Assembly: GCF_003545695.1 (NCBI RefSeq) | Contig: NZ_QUZZ01000015.1 | Location: 62,001 to 126,000 of the forward strand | Length of the DNA stretch: 64,000 nucleotides | Source: Taibaiella helva | Lineage (GTDB): Bacteria > Bacteroidota > Bacteroidia > Chitinophagales > Chitinophagaceae | Direction of reading: 5' to 3' | Part shown: positions 45,271 through 53,756 of the stretch, one piece after another | How the letters are laid out: each line of letters opens with the position of its first letter | Numbering within the stretch: the stretch's first letter is position 1 | Notes under the pieces: generated by a model | Database searches by the model: none | Told to the model about the DNA's origin: nothing | What the model saw: only the letters and a program-made list of their open reading frames with translations | Program-made: the position numbers and the translations under genes

Positions 45271-45711
45271 TTAAGGTGTGAATTCAACGATCGCAGTAGT
45301 ACTATTGATAGAAGTCCATGTCGCGGTCACGCTGGCTGAAGGTACACAGCCGTTATCCGGTACCGTCAGCACGTCGGTGCTGAAACAGGCGGTGGTATTG
45401 CCGATCAGGCCGCCGAGGGAGCCGTTGAATGCGGCGCCATCCCATCCCCATACCGTAGTCCCTCCGGTGGTTACAGCTGTTTGCCCCAGCCAGCCCGGAG
45501 TCGTATTGAGGTTTGTCACATTATTGAATGCAGCGGAGGAATTGGGCAGTACGGTCACCCGGCCTGAGATCAGGCCACAGGTGCCGTGGTTCAGATCATG
45601 CGCATAAACCTGGACGTATACCGTGCAATCCGTGTTGTTGTTAATGAACAGGGCCGCCTCAGCCCCTGCACCGGGCACAAGAAGCGAAGCTGCGAGGATC
45701 ATTTTTTTCAT
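45271..45711 (-). CDS. Array protein 6 (subtype C)
   Basis: The 146-aa copy (ATG at 45711) has signal ILAASLLVPGAGAEA and mature start ALFINNNTDC. It has AHDLNHGTCGLISG, GGTTVWGWDGAAF and ASVTATWTSINSTTAIVEF. The last segment marks subtype C, shared with 46197-46631. Its ATG lies 12 nt downstream of the stop of array protein 5 (45723). The four Cys are in NTDC, GTC, TAC and NGC. Confidence 0.82.
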   Translation of the reverse strand: MKKMILAASLLVPGAGAEAALFINNNTDCTVYVQVYAHDLNHGTCGLISGRVTVLPNSSAAFNNVTNLNTTPGWLGQTAVTTGGTTVWGWDGAAFNGSLGGLIGNTTACFSTDVLTVPDNGCVPSASVTATWTSINSTTAIVEFTP

Positions 45712-45722
45712 AGACAAACTTT

Positions 45723-46163
45723 TTAAATGATATCGAGGAAAGCATTACCACCTACCACGTGCCAGGCTGTCGTTACGGAGCTGGTACCGCAGGCATTTGG
45801 TGTCGCGAGCACGGGTATTGGGAAACAGCTTCCGGTTCTCCCTATTTGTGCCCACAGTGTGCTGCCGTTGGTGACGAAAGCGCCGTCCCAGCCCCATACC
45901 GCAGTGCCACCGGCTGTAGTAGCCATCTGGCCATTTTGCCAGCCGGGTAATGTGGTGTTGAGCGTAGCCACATTATTGAAGGCGGCAGATTCTCCGGCGG
46001 CCAGCTGCAGGCTACCGGATTCCAGGCCACAGACGCTATGGTTCTGATCGTGGGCATATATGGTGACGGTGACGCTACAATTCGTATTGTTGGTGATGAA
46101 CAAGGCCGCTTTAGCGCCTATGGCCGGCAATGATAGCAGTAAGGCGATGAGGAAGGTTCTCAT
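45723..46163 (-). CDS. Array protein 5 (subtype B)
   Basis: The 146-aa copy has signal FLIALLLSLPAIGAKA and mature start ALFITNNTNC. It has AHDQNHSVCGLESG, GGTAVWGWDGAF and TPNACGTSSVTTAW. It differs from the other subtype B copies mainly near the C-terminus (GGNAFLDII). The four Cys are in NTNC, SVC, GSC and NAC. Confidence 0.82.
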   Translation of the reverse strand: MRTFLIALLLSLPAIGAKAALFITNNTNCSVTVTIYAHDQNHSVCGLESGSLQLAAGESAAFNNVATLNTTLPGWQNGQMATTAGGTAVWGWDGAFVTNGSTLWAQIGRTGSCFPIPVLATPNACGTSSVTTAWHVVGGNAFLDII

Positions 46164-46196
46164 AAGATGTATTTCATGAGTGATAGCGTAAATGCA

Positions 46197-46631
46197 TTAA
46201 TTAAAGTCCACTATTGCAGCAGTGCTGCTGATGGAAGTCCAGGTAGCCGTTACGTTGGCTACAGGTATGCAGCCATTGGGTACGGTCAGGTTGTCGGTGG
46301 TGAAGCAGGCGGTAAGGTTGCCTATAGGGCCGCCGTTGGCGCCGTTGAAGGTGATGCCGTCCCAGCCCCATACTGCGGCTCCGCCGGTAGTTACGGCCGT
46401 TTGTCCCATCCAGCCCGGGTTCGTGTTAAGGCTCGCTACATTATTGAACGGAAGTGCCGTCATAGGTGGCACAACGATGCGACCGGAGAGCAGGCCGCAG
46501 ATACCATGATTCAGGTCGTGCGCATAGACCTGGACAATTACCGTACAATTGGTATTGTTATTAAGGAAGAGCGCAGCCTTCGCCTGGGCGCCGAGCGCAA
46601 GCAGCGAAGCCGCAAGGATCAGTTTTTTCAT
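46197..46631 (-). CDS. Array protein 4 (subtype C)
   Basis: The ATG at 46631 gives 144 aa; the open frame upstream of it lies in the next gene. The signal is ILAASLLALGAQAKA and mature start ALFLNNNTNC. It has AHDLNHGICGLLSG, GGAAVWGWDG and ANVTATWTSISSTAAIVDFN, close to array protein 6. The four Cys are in NTNC, GIC, TAC and NGC. Confidence 0.83.
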   Translation of the reverse strand: MKKLILAASLLALGAQAKAALFLNNNTNCTVIVQVYAHDLNHGICGLLSGRIVVPPMTALPFNNVASLNTNPGWMGQTAVTTGGAAVWGWDGITFNGANGGPIGNLTACFTTDNLTVPNGCIPVANVTATWTSISSTAAIVDFN

Positions 46632-46675
46632 AAGCTTTTTTTTAGGATGGATTTGGTTAAAGAAGGGGGTGATTT

Positions 46676-47116
46676 TTAATTGATATCGATGAAGGTATTG
46701 CCGCCGAAAATGGTCCAGTCGGCAGTTACGCTGTTGGTGCCGCAGGCATTCGGCGTAGTAACCGATGCCGTAGGGAAACAGCTGCCGGGATTGCCTATTT
46801 GCGCCCACATGGTTCCGCCGTTGGTGACGATGGCTGCATCCCAGCCCCATATCGCAGTGCCGCCGGCGGTGGTCGCCGTCTGGCCGTTTTGCCAGAAGGG
46901 CAGCGTGGTGTTGATGGTTGCCACATTATTAAAGGCAGTGGAGGCGCCGGGGTCCAGCTGCAGACGGCCCGATTCCAGTCCGCAAGTACCATGGTTCTGG
47001 TCATGGGCGTAGATCAGCACGACCATAATACAGTTCGTGTTATTCGTAATGAATAAGGCTGCTTTGGCACTGGCGGCCGATAACGATAGCAGCAAGACGA
47101 TGAATAGTTTTCTCAT
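46676..47116 (-). CDS. Array protein 3 (subtype B)
   Basis: The ATG at 47116 gives 146 aa with signal LFIVLLLSLSAASAKA and start ALFITNNTNC. It has AHDQNHGTCGLESG, GGTAIWGWDA and TTPNACGTNSVTADWT. By eye about four residues in five match array protein 7, which lies 1.9 kb away, so these two are recent duplicates. The four Cys are in NTNC, GTC, GSC and NAC. Confidence 0.83.
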   Translation of the reverse strand: MRKLFIVLLLSLSAASAKAALFITNNTNCIMVVLIYAHDQNHGTCGLESGRLQLDPGASTAFNNVATINTTLPFWQNGQTATTAGGTAIWGWDAAIVTNGGTMWAQIGNPGSCFPTASVTTPNACGTNSVTADWTIFGGNTFIDIN

Positions 47117-47260
47117 AGCAATGGTTTTAGATTGGCTAACGGATAAACAGGCAGCCAGCTTCCGCTGCGGCCGTATCTCCACATCCTGCTTTGACCGTAG
47201 CGGGAGCGATATACAGTTGCCTGCAAATCGTTCCCGCCGGCCGGCCATACCAGGAAGCAG

Positions 47261-47701
47261 TTAGTTGGCTTCGACAAGAATGTTGTTGGTGCCCGGTAAA
47301 GGTGTCCAGGTTAAGGTTACGCTGGTACCGCAGGCAGTGCTCGTAACGGAAGCCGGTACCCCGCAGCTGGCTACGCCTACGCTGCCGCCACCACCACCGG
47401 TAAAGAAAGTTTTGGCAGCATTCCAGCCCCAGGTAGTCGGCCCGCCGGAAATGGACGCCATGGCGCCGCCATACCAGAACGGCGCTGTTGTGTTCAGGGT
47501 GGCCACCGTAGTATAAGAAACGGAGGAGCTGGGTCCCAGGGTGATCAGGTTGCTTTGCAGCCCCCAGCATCCGGGATGGGCCGGGTCGAAGGCGAACATG
47601 GTAATGTTTAAAGGACAGCCGGTGTTGTTATTGATAAACAGGGCCGCTTTGGCCTGGGCGCCGAGCGCGAAGAGTGAAGCGGCAAGGAGCAGTTTTTTCA
47701 T
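47261..47701 (-). CDS. Array protein 2 (subtype A)
   Basis: The ATG at 47701 gives 146 aa with signal LLAASLFALGAQAKA and start ALFINNNTGC. It has the subtype A sequence FAFDPAHPGCWGLQSN and a Gly run (TGGGGGSVG) after TTWGWN. It pairs with array protein 8. The 144-nt gap to copy 3 is one of the widest in the array. The four Cys are in NTGC, PGC, ASC and TAC. Confidence 0.83.
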   Translation of the reverse strand: MKKLLLAASLFALGAQAKAALFINNNTGCPLNITMFAFDPAHPGCWGLQSNLITLGPSSSVSYTTVATLNTTAPFWYGGAMASISGGPTTWGWNAAKTFFTGGGGGSVGVASCGVPASVTSTACGTSVTLTWTPLPGTNNILVEAN

Positions 47702-47744
47702 AGTTTGGTTTTTATGTTTTAATAAAGGAAAACGAGCGTATGGT

Positions 47745-48158
47745 TTAATAAAAGTCAATAAAGGTATTCCCCCCGATGGTGTACCAGTCGGCCTGTACAG
47801 TCGTAGTCCCGCAACCGTTGGGCACCGTTATGGATGTGCTGCCGCCACAGTTGGGGCCCAGGTTGCCGCCAATGCTGACACCGCCGAAAAGCGCCGAATC
47901 CCAGCCGCTGCCGGTAGTGACCGCAGGACCGTTCTGCCAGCCGGGGCTTGTATTCAGGGAGGTCACATTGTTGAATGCCTGGGACCCAAAGGCAGCGACA
48001 AGGAAACGGTTGGATTGCATCAGGCAGGTACCATGGTTCTGATCGTGGGCCTGGAGTACGATGTACACATCGCAAGCCGTGTTATTGGTGATGAACAACG
48101 CAGCCCTGGAGCTTAGTACCAGCAAGGAGCAGCAGGCGATCATGAATAGTTTTTTCAT
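47745..48158 (-). CDS. Array protein 1 (first copy in transcription order)
   Basis: The 137-aa copy has signal FMIACCSLLVLSSRA and mature start ALFITNNTAC. It has AHDQNHGTCLMQSN but a shortened tryptophan motif (TTGSGWDSALF, missing GGT-V). The four Cys are in NTAC, GTC, PNC and NGC and the end is NTFIDFY. As the most upstream gene it is the likely head of a long transcript; no consensus promoter is visible just upstream. Confidence 0.82.
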   Translation of the reverse strand: MKKLFMIACCSLLVLSSRAALFITNNTACDVYIVLQAHDQNHGTCLMQSNRFLVAAFGSQAFNNVTSLNTSPGWQNGPAVTTGSGWDSALFGGVSIGGNLGPNCGGSTSITVPNGCGTTTVQADWYTIGGNTFIDFY

Positions 48159-49193
48159 AAGGACAAATAGAATTTTAAGGTTAAAAAATAAAACAGGCTT
48201 GAAGATGAAAGGGCCCCGCTAAACTGTGGGGTAAACGAATGCATTTGTCCGTGCGGTGTAAGCGCGAAGGAGCATTGCCCGGGACAGTCCGGGATACCTG
48301 CATGTCCTCTCTGCAAAGCATAGGCATAGCGAAAGCGCTTGTAGCAAAACAAGATCACCGGGGGCCATTAGCCATGCGCTGCCATAGCGATATGCCGATT
48401 GCGCCGGAAACTGCATGCTGCCGGAGCTGTCTGTGGCGCTGCTGCTGTAAAACAGGCGGGAACAGCGCCAACGCATCCGGGATGGGTATTGTTGATATTA
48501 AATGCTTGCGGTCAGGCCGGTTGCCGTATCCGTATAAGATACTTTGGCCTGTATGCCAGTCGGGACATGCCAGTCACGAAGTTCGCGGGGTGCACTGCGA
48601 AGAAGCAAAGGCAATTGTCCGGGAGCTGCTGCGCCCGGTTATTTTGGCAGAAGCTTGTGTGCTCCTGGTAATATAAATATAAATGTGCGGGGAGGCACCT
48701 GGAAGGATAATGGCGCGTTCATAAATTAGATGTTAGTGTTTGGTTGAAGGATATAATTGATATAACCAGTATTGAAAATAAGGGTGAAAACCTTAAATAA
48801 CCAAAGGTTTCTTTACTAACGGTATTTTTTTTCTTATAAACGGTTTATAATACCTGAAATAACAAATGGAAATATTGAAGCAACGGACATAAGCTATGCT
48901 GCATAAAAGGATACCTTATCCCAATGAGCAACCGGAACAGCTGTAAAAATTAAGATTATCATGATAAATCCGGGGATAATGGCATGTGTACATGGAGCAG
49001 ATGTTCGGTTCTGCTTGTCGTCAAAGCCGCGGGCATATTAATGCATGAACAGGCATCGCAGGTTGTGCAACCGCATACAGATGCGCACCACCGATTTAAG
49101 AGATAATAACATTGACTCCAGCAGGATATGCGGATGGGCAGAATGCCCGCAAAGCCTGCTGCTTTTGTATCTTTGAAGATGGATCGTTAAGCT
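48159..49193. other. Gene-poor region upstream of the tandem array
   Basis: About 1 kb without a convincing gene. The left part (48230-48670) is GC-rich with open frames on both strands that look like no protein I know. The minus strand there reads NINNTHPGC, vaguely like the array motif, so a decayed copy is possible. The right part (48670-49100) is AT-rich. The promoter of the array may lie in this region but was not recognised. TATCTTTG for the next gene lies at 49168-49175. Confidence 0.5.
49168..49175 (+). promoter_or_regulatory. Candidate -7 box of the WYL regulator gene
   Basis: TATCTTTG matches TAnnTTTG and ends 18 nt before the ATG at 49194. No -33 box was found. Confidence 0.4.
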
Positions 49194-49928
49194 ATGAGCA
49201 ACCATACCGATATGAAGAGGCTTACCCGCCTGAGCGCCATCCTGCTGCAGCTGCAGACCCGACGGATCGTCAACGCAACCGACCTGGCCGAAAAGTTTGC
49301 CGTGAGCGTGCGGACCATTTACCGCGATATAAGAGTGCTGGACCAGATCGGCGTTCCGATAGCCAGCATTGAAGGTAAAGGCTACTCCCTGGCAGAAGGA
49401 TACAAAATCCCCCCGGTCATGTTTACAGAACAGGAGGCCAATGCCCTGATCACGGCCGGACAGCTGGTCAATCTGAACAAAGACAGTTCCCTGATCCGCT
49501 CCTATAACGACGCGGTGGATAAAGTGAAAGCAGTGCTGAACTATACAACAAAAGATAAAATAGCGCTGCTTCCCGGGCGTGTTGCGGTAAGCCTGGCAAG
49601 CCTGGAGCAGCCCACCAGCAGCTCCTTATCGGCCATCCAGGATGCGCTTACCAGCTTCATCGTGCTGCGCATGACTTACCTGGCAGCGGGTAAAAAGGAA
49701 AGTACGGAAAGGCTGATTGAGCCCTTCGCTTTTTATTACAGCAGCCGGCAGCAATGGACGCTGATCGCCTTCTGCCGGCTGAGAAATGACTTCAGGATGT
49801 TCCGGCTGGACAGGATCGTAACGGTTAATACTACCCATCTTAAGTTTTCACCACACCAGCTTAGTCTCCAGGAATATCTGCAGGAAAAAGAAATAAATTT
49901 CATAAGCCCTGACAAACAGTTGTCATAG
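49194..49928 (+). CDS. YafY-type HTH/WYL transcriptional regulator
   Basis: The 244-aa protein has an HTH_11 domain at residues 7-60 (LTRLSAILLQLQTRRIVNAT, with DIRVLDQIGVPIASIEGKGY as the recognition and wing part). A WYL domain follows (RLIEPFAFYYSSRQQWTLIA and FRMFRLDRI). WYL domains bind small ligands or nucleic acid fragments. It is followed after 39 nt by a VOC gene on the same strand, which may be its target. Confidence 0.9.
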   Translation: MSNHTDMKRLTRLSAILLQLQTRRIVNATDLAEKFAVSVRTIYRDIRVLDQIGVPIASIEGKGYSLAEGYKIPPVMFTEQEANALITAGQLVNLNKDSSLIRSYNDAVDKVKAVLNYTTKDKIALLPGRVAVSLASLEQPTSSSLSAIQDALTSFIVLRMTYLAAGKKESTERLIEPFAFYYSSRQQWTLIAFCRLRNDFRMFRLDRIVTVNTTHLKFSPHQLSLQEYLQEKEINFISPDKQLS

Positions 49929-49967
49929 CCTCCCTATACCTTAGCCGGACAATTAAATCAATCAGCT

Positions 49968-50393
49968 ATGCATTTAGTATCCGTCCGCATCATCACTTCC
50001 AGGATAGAGGAGCTCGTCCGCTTTTATGAACAGGTAACAGGGGTAACAGCCACCCGGTATACGCCCGATTTCGCCGAAATAAAGACGCCAACGGCCACCC
50101 TGGCCATCGGCAGCACAAATACGCTGCAGTTTTTTGGCGGTGACGACATCGCCCGGCCTGTCCACAACCACAGTGTTATTATTGAATTCCTGGTCGGCGA
50201 TGTGCAGCAACATTTTGAGCAATTACCTGCTGCAATAAAAGACAGCATAGTACAGGAGCCCACAACTATGCCCTGGGGAAATCGGTCTTTGTTGTTAAGA
50301 GATCCCGATGGTCATCTCGTGAACCTCTTTACACCAGTAACGCCAGAAGCCATTGCAAAGTTTAAGAACGGCTGGCCGGATAAGCTGGAGTGA
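49968..50393 (+). CDS. VOC (glyoxalase/bleomycin resistance) family protein
   Basis: The 141-aa protein has the two beta-alpha-beta-beta-beta modules of the VOC fold: RIITSRIEELVRFYEQVTG and the C-terminal GNRSLLLRDPDGHLVNLFTP, where the second part carries a metal-type ligand pattern. Substrate unknown. It follows the WYL regulator gene. Confidence 0.86.
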   Translation: MHLVSVRIITSRIEELVRFYEQVTGVTATRYTPDFAEIKTPTATLAIGSTNTLQFFGGDDIARPVHNHSVIIEFLVGDVQQHFEQLPAAIKDSIVQEPTTMPWGNRSLLLRDPDGHLVNLFTPVTPEAIAKFKNGWPDKLE

Positions 50394-50536
50394 GAAAGCC
50401 CCGATACCCATCCTCATCGATGGCGATAGGCAAACGATAGAAGAACATTGATCTTACATTTGACTTATAGTGGCCGGCACATGCAAAGCGTCACGAAAAA
50501 CTTTATTACTTCATCCTCTATTAAAATACGATCACG

Positions 50537-51016
50537 ATGCAACATCTGCAACCAAGCCTCAGGCCAACCGAAATCGCTGACTTAGCCGTTTTGTTTCAAT
50601 TTCAGCTGGACAAAGAGGCGAATTATTTAGCCGCATTCACCTCAAAAGATCCGTTGGATAAAGAAGCTTACCTGGAAAAATTTACGAAGCATCTGAATGA
50701 TCCGACCATCAATATGCAGACCATTCTGCTTGGCGACACGATTGTAGGCAGCATTGCCAAATTTGAAACGAGAGGAGATACGGAAATTACTTATTGGATT
50801 GACAAAAGTTACTGGAGAAAGGGAATTGCATCGGCAGCGCTTAAAAGCTTCCTGGCTATCGAAAAGACAAGGCCTGTTTTCGGCAGGGTTGCCTTTGATA
50901 ATTTAGGTTCGCAGAAAGTGCTGGAAAAATGTGGTTTTATAAGGCTTGGCACGGACAGGGGTTTCGCCAATGCAAGACAAGCCGAGATAGAAGAATTTAT
51001 TTACAGGCTCGGTTAA
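50537..51016 (+). CDS. GNAT family N-acetyltransferase (RimJ/RimL-like)
   Basis: The 159-aa protein has LRPTEIADLAVLFQFQLDKE at the start, ITYWIDKSYWRKGIASAALK (motif A, acetyl-CoA binding) and VAFDNLGSQKVLEKCGF (motif B). The pattern matches acetyltransferases that modify proteins or small molecules. The upstream sequence is AT-rich with no clear promoter. Confidence 0.88.
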   Translation: MQHLQPSLRPTEIADLAVLFQFQLDKEANYLAAFTSKDPLDKEAYLEKFTKHLNDPTINMQTILLGDTIVGSIAKFETRGDTEITYWIDKSYWRKGIASAALKSFLAIEKTRPVFGRVAFDNLGSQKVLEKCGFIRLGTDRGFANARQAEIEEFIYRLG

Positions 51017-51189
51017 CGGCTGCCAAATGGTGCTTGTTTGCTGCTGGTGCTAACACCAACAGTGGCGGGCAGCTCCGATATAGCGGGCGCGGGCATTCAG
51101 CGAGCCACCTGGGGCGGAGACTTTAGGCAGGAATAATTGCTTAAGGGGTATTCCTAGGCTCCTTGATGATCTTTTCCCAATTTTGCAGT

Positions 51190-52224
51190 ATGAATAGCAA
51201 GATGATGAATGCGGTGGTCCAGGTAAGGAAAGGTAAAGTGGCGCAGGCATTTGAGACCAGAAAAGTACCGGTTCCCCGACCAGCTGCTAACGAGGTGCTG
51301 ATACGGGTGGAAGCTTTTGGACTGAATTATGCCGATGGTATGGCGATCCGCGGGCAATACCGGGATGCGCCTCCTTTACCTTGTGTGCTGGGATACGATG
51401 TCTGCGGAACCGTGGTGGACAAAGGTCAGGAAGTAACAGCTATTGCTGTCGGCGATCGGGTTACCGCTATGACCCGCTTCGGCGGCTATGCGCAATATGC
51501 CGTTACGGATCAGCGTGCTGTGGTCAGGATAGACGCGGCTACATCGCTCACGGATGCGCTGGCATTGGCAACACAGGCTGCAACCGCCTGGTATTGCACC
51601 CGGGAAGCTTGTACCGTATATGCGGGAGAACGGGTGATCGTTACAGCCGCAGCGGGTGGCGTAGGATCGTTGATCGTGCAGCTTTGTAAGCTGCACCAGG
51701 CAAAAGTTTATGGCATTGTCAGCACAGAAGAGAAGGAAACGATTGCCAGGTCATTGGGTGCAGATGCTACGCTGAACCGCAGCAAAGGCGATGTGTTTGC
51801 GCAATATGAGCAGCTGGAAGGGGCCAAGGCGATCGACGTGATGTTTGATTCGGCAGGCGGCTCCTATATCCGGAAAGCAATGCGCAACCTGGCGCCCGGA
51901 GGCCGTCTTGTCGGCTATGGCGGAGCGCAGGGCAATGATGCGGGTAATATTTTTAAGCTGGTCTCCTTTGCGCTTTCTTTTGGTTTTTTTCACCCGGCGC
52001 CCTTCCTGCTCGACAGCCGCTCGTTTACCGGTGTCAATATGTTGCGGCTGGCCGATCACAAGCCCGCGCTTGTACAGCGTTGTCTCGCCATGGCCTCGCA
52101 GCTGTTCCGGGAAGGTTTGCTTCGTCCCCTGCCGGGCAAGGTATATCCCGTGACGGATCTTGTTACGGCGCATGACGACCTGATGAACGGTAAAGTTCCC
52201 GGCAAGATTGCCATCGCCTGGTAG
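51190..52224 (+). CDS. Zinc-type alcohol dehydrogenase-like (quinone oxidoreductase) MDR protein
   Basis: The ATG at 51190 gives 344 aa (MNSKMMNAVVQVRKGKV). The N-terminal GroES-like domain includes GLNYADGMAIRGQY and VLGYDVCGTVVDKG. The cofactor domain has the Rossmann motif VTAAAGGVGSLIVQLCK and later GGRLVGYGGAQG. There are no structural zinc cysteines, so this is the quinone-oxidoreductase branch (NADPH). Product or substrate unknown. Confidence 0.9.
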   Translation: MNSKMMNAVVQVRKGKVAQAFETRKVPVPRPAANEVLIRVEAFGLNYADGMAIRGQYRDAPPLPCVLGYDVCGTVVDKGQEVTAIAVGDRVTAMTRFGGYAQYAVTDQRAVVRIDAATSLTDALALATQAATAWYCTREACTVYAGERVIVTAAAGGVGSLIVQLCKLHQAKVYGIVSTEEKETIARSLGADATLNRSKGDVFAQYEQLEGAKAIDVMFDSAGGSYIRKAMRNLAPGGRLVGYGGAQGNDAGNIFKLVSFALSFGFFHPAPFLLDSRSFTGVNMLRLADHKPALVQRCLAMASQLFREGLLRPLPGKVYPVTDLVTAHDDLMNGKVPGKIAIAW

Positions 52225-52340
52225 CAGCTAGCGACAGCTTGATACAGGCCTGGCATGTACATTAAGTTCAGGCGATCTGCCAACCAGGTTCTTCGTTCCC
52301 GCAGGGGACGCAGCAAACGTTTGGATGGAAATATCAGACT

Positions 52341-53588
52341 TTATTCCAATGGTCCCTGCCGGGCGGCTGCAACGGCGGCCCGGTCGCCGGGATAGGCTTT
52401 TAGCAAAAGCCGTTCGATTTCTACGAGACGCTTATGGGTTGCAGCAGAAGCTTCCGTTGTATGCCGCAGTTCGGCTTCCAGTTGCTCTACACGGCTTTTC
52501 AGCGCTTCGTTTTCCGCACTCAGCTTCCTGCTGCGGATTTCCAGCGCCTGTATGGCCGCCATATTGACGCCGTCGATATCAACCGTATTAATGGTAGTGT
52601 CGTTCCCGATACCGTCAAGCTGAAACGCCGCATAGAAATCCTGCGCCATGGGGCCTATATGACGTTGTGTAGCAGGCTGGCTTTTATAGTTCCAGCTCGT
52701 CAGGGGTAACGCGGCAACTTTAGTTAGTATTTCTTCGCGGTCAAGCGTTTGAAAGTTCTCTTTTTTGCGCCGGTCGCTCAATGAAGACCATGAACCTCCT
52801 CCGGGGGAGAGCGCGATGCCGCTGGTGAGGTTCAAATTAGTAAAAAGTCGGTAGCCACCAACGAAGCGCATGGACATCTGGTTGTTCGCTGAACTGTATA
52901 CACTGTCGCTGGTGAATCCTGCGCTGCCATCGCCCAGCACAAAGGAGCCGTTATGATTGGACCGCGCTGTTCTGCCGAGCGCGAAGCTGTACCAGTTCGA
53001 AGCGCGGTTGGAGACCCCGATCGCTACTGAAAATATTCCGCTGGAGGTTGAGGGCCCTATACTTACGGAACCGAAGCCGTAGGCAACAGCGTTCTGACCC
53101 AGGGCCATCGCCTGATCTCCTGCGGCAATGGCGCCGCTTCCTATGGCCACTGCGCCGGTATCCGTTGCCTGTCCGTTGAGCGCTACGCTGGCTAAGGCCG
53201 ATGCTATGCTATAGCTACCCATCGCTACAGACTCGTTCCCGGAGGCAGTCGTATTGTTCCCGGCAGCAAATGAGCTGGTACCGCTGGCCCGGGTGTTTGT
53301 GCCGGCAGCAAAAGAGTAATTGCCTATATTGGAAGCATCCCAGAAGCTGCCGCCGCCGGCATCCAGGTAACCAGCCCGAAAGGCTGCTTTCGGCGCATAC
53401 CACATCATGCGGCGCCCGTCGCCGCTTATGGGCGTTGCTGTAGTCGTAACTGCAGCGCCGGCAGCGGAGAAAAGTACGCTGCTATCGGTAACGTGCAGTC
53501 CTGCGAGCGGGTTCGTGGTCCCTATGCCTACCTGTGCCTGTGCCAATACCGGGACTAATCCCAGCATGGAAATAATGATGACTTTCAT
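52341..53588 (-). CDS. Surface protein with YadA-like head repeats and S74 chaperone domain
   Basis: The 415-aa protein has a signal peptide ending LAQAQ and then repeats of the YadA-head type (SFAAGTNTRASGTSSFAAGN, AVAIGSGAIAAGDQAMALG). An S74 (endosialidase-type) intramolecular chaperone starts at LSDRRKKENF, where the conserved Ser is the self-cleavage residue, and continues to GPMAQDFYAAF. A short coiled coil (NEALKSRVEQLEAEL) follows. Such proteins fold as trimers and release the C-terminal chaperone by autocleavage. Related domains occur in phage tail fibres, but no phage genes surround it. Confidence 0.88.
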   Translation of the reverse strand: MKVIIISMLGLVPVLAQAQVGIGTTNPLAGLHVTDSSVLFSAAGAAVTTTATPISGDGRRMMWYAPKAAFRAGYLDAGGGSFWDASNIGNYSFAAGTNTRASGTSSFAAGNNTTASGNESVAMGSYSIASALASVALNGQATDTGAVAIGSGAIAAGDQAMALGQNAVAYGFGSVSIGPSTSSGIFSVAIGVSNRASNWYSFALGRTARSNHNGSFVLGDGSAGFTSDSVYSSANNQMSMRFVGGYRLFTNLNLTSGIALSPGGGSWSSLSDRRKKENFQTLDREEILTKVAALPLTSWNYKSQPATQRHIGPMAQDFYAAFQLDGIGNDTTINTVDIDGVNMAAIQALEIRSRKLSAENEALKSRVEQLEAELRHTTEASAATHKRLVEIERLLLKAYPGDRAAVAAARQGPLE

Positions 53589-53756
53589 ATGGTTTTTGGC
53601 TTATTCGTTTGTAGGGATCAAAAATACAATTATGAGCGGTATTTTGTTTTGATTTCAGGCAATGGCTGCAAAGGATCAACATCGTTGCGCAAATATTATT
53701 ACCTGGTCTTCGTATAACTCCTGCCTCTGGGAAAAAGCAATAATGCCCGAAGCCGG

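Noticed and set aside
41803-48116. Many plus-strand frames within the array region
   Set aside because: They are repeated because the array genes repeat; none has a signal peptide or domain, and the minus-strand genes account for the coding.
41287-48158. CRISPR-like or non-coding repeat array
   Set aside because: The repeat unit is a protein gene of about 440 nt with diverged sequence; spacers are irregular and there are no short identical repeats or cas genes.
48239-48676. Plus-strand frame of 145 codons upstream of the array
   Set aside because: Its composition is odd (many Cys and Arg, no domain), and the opposite strand is just as open. I treat it as non-coding or decayed DNA.
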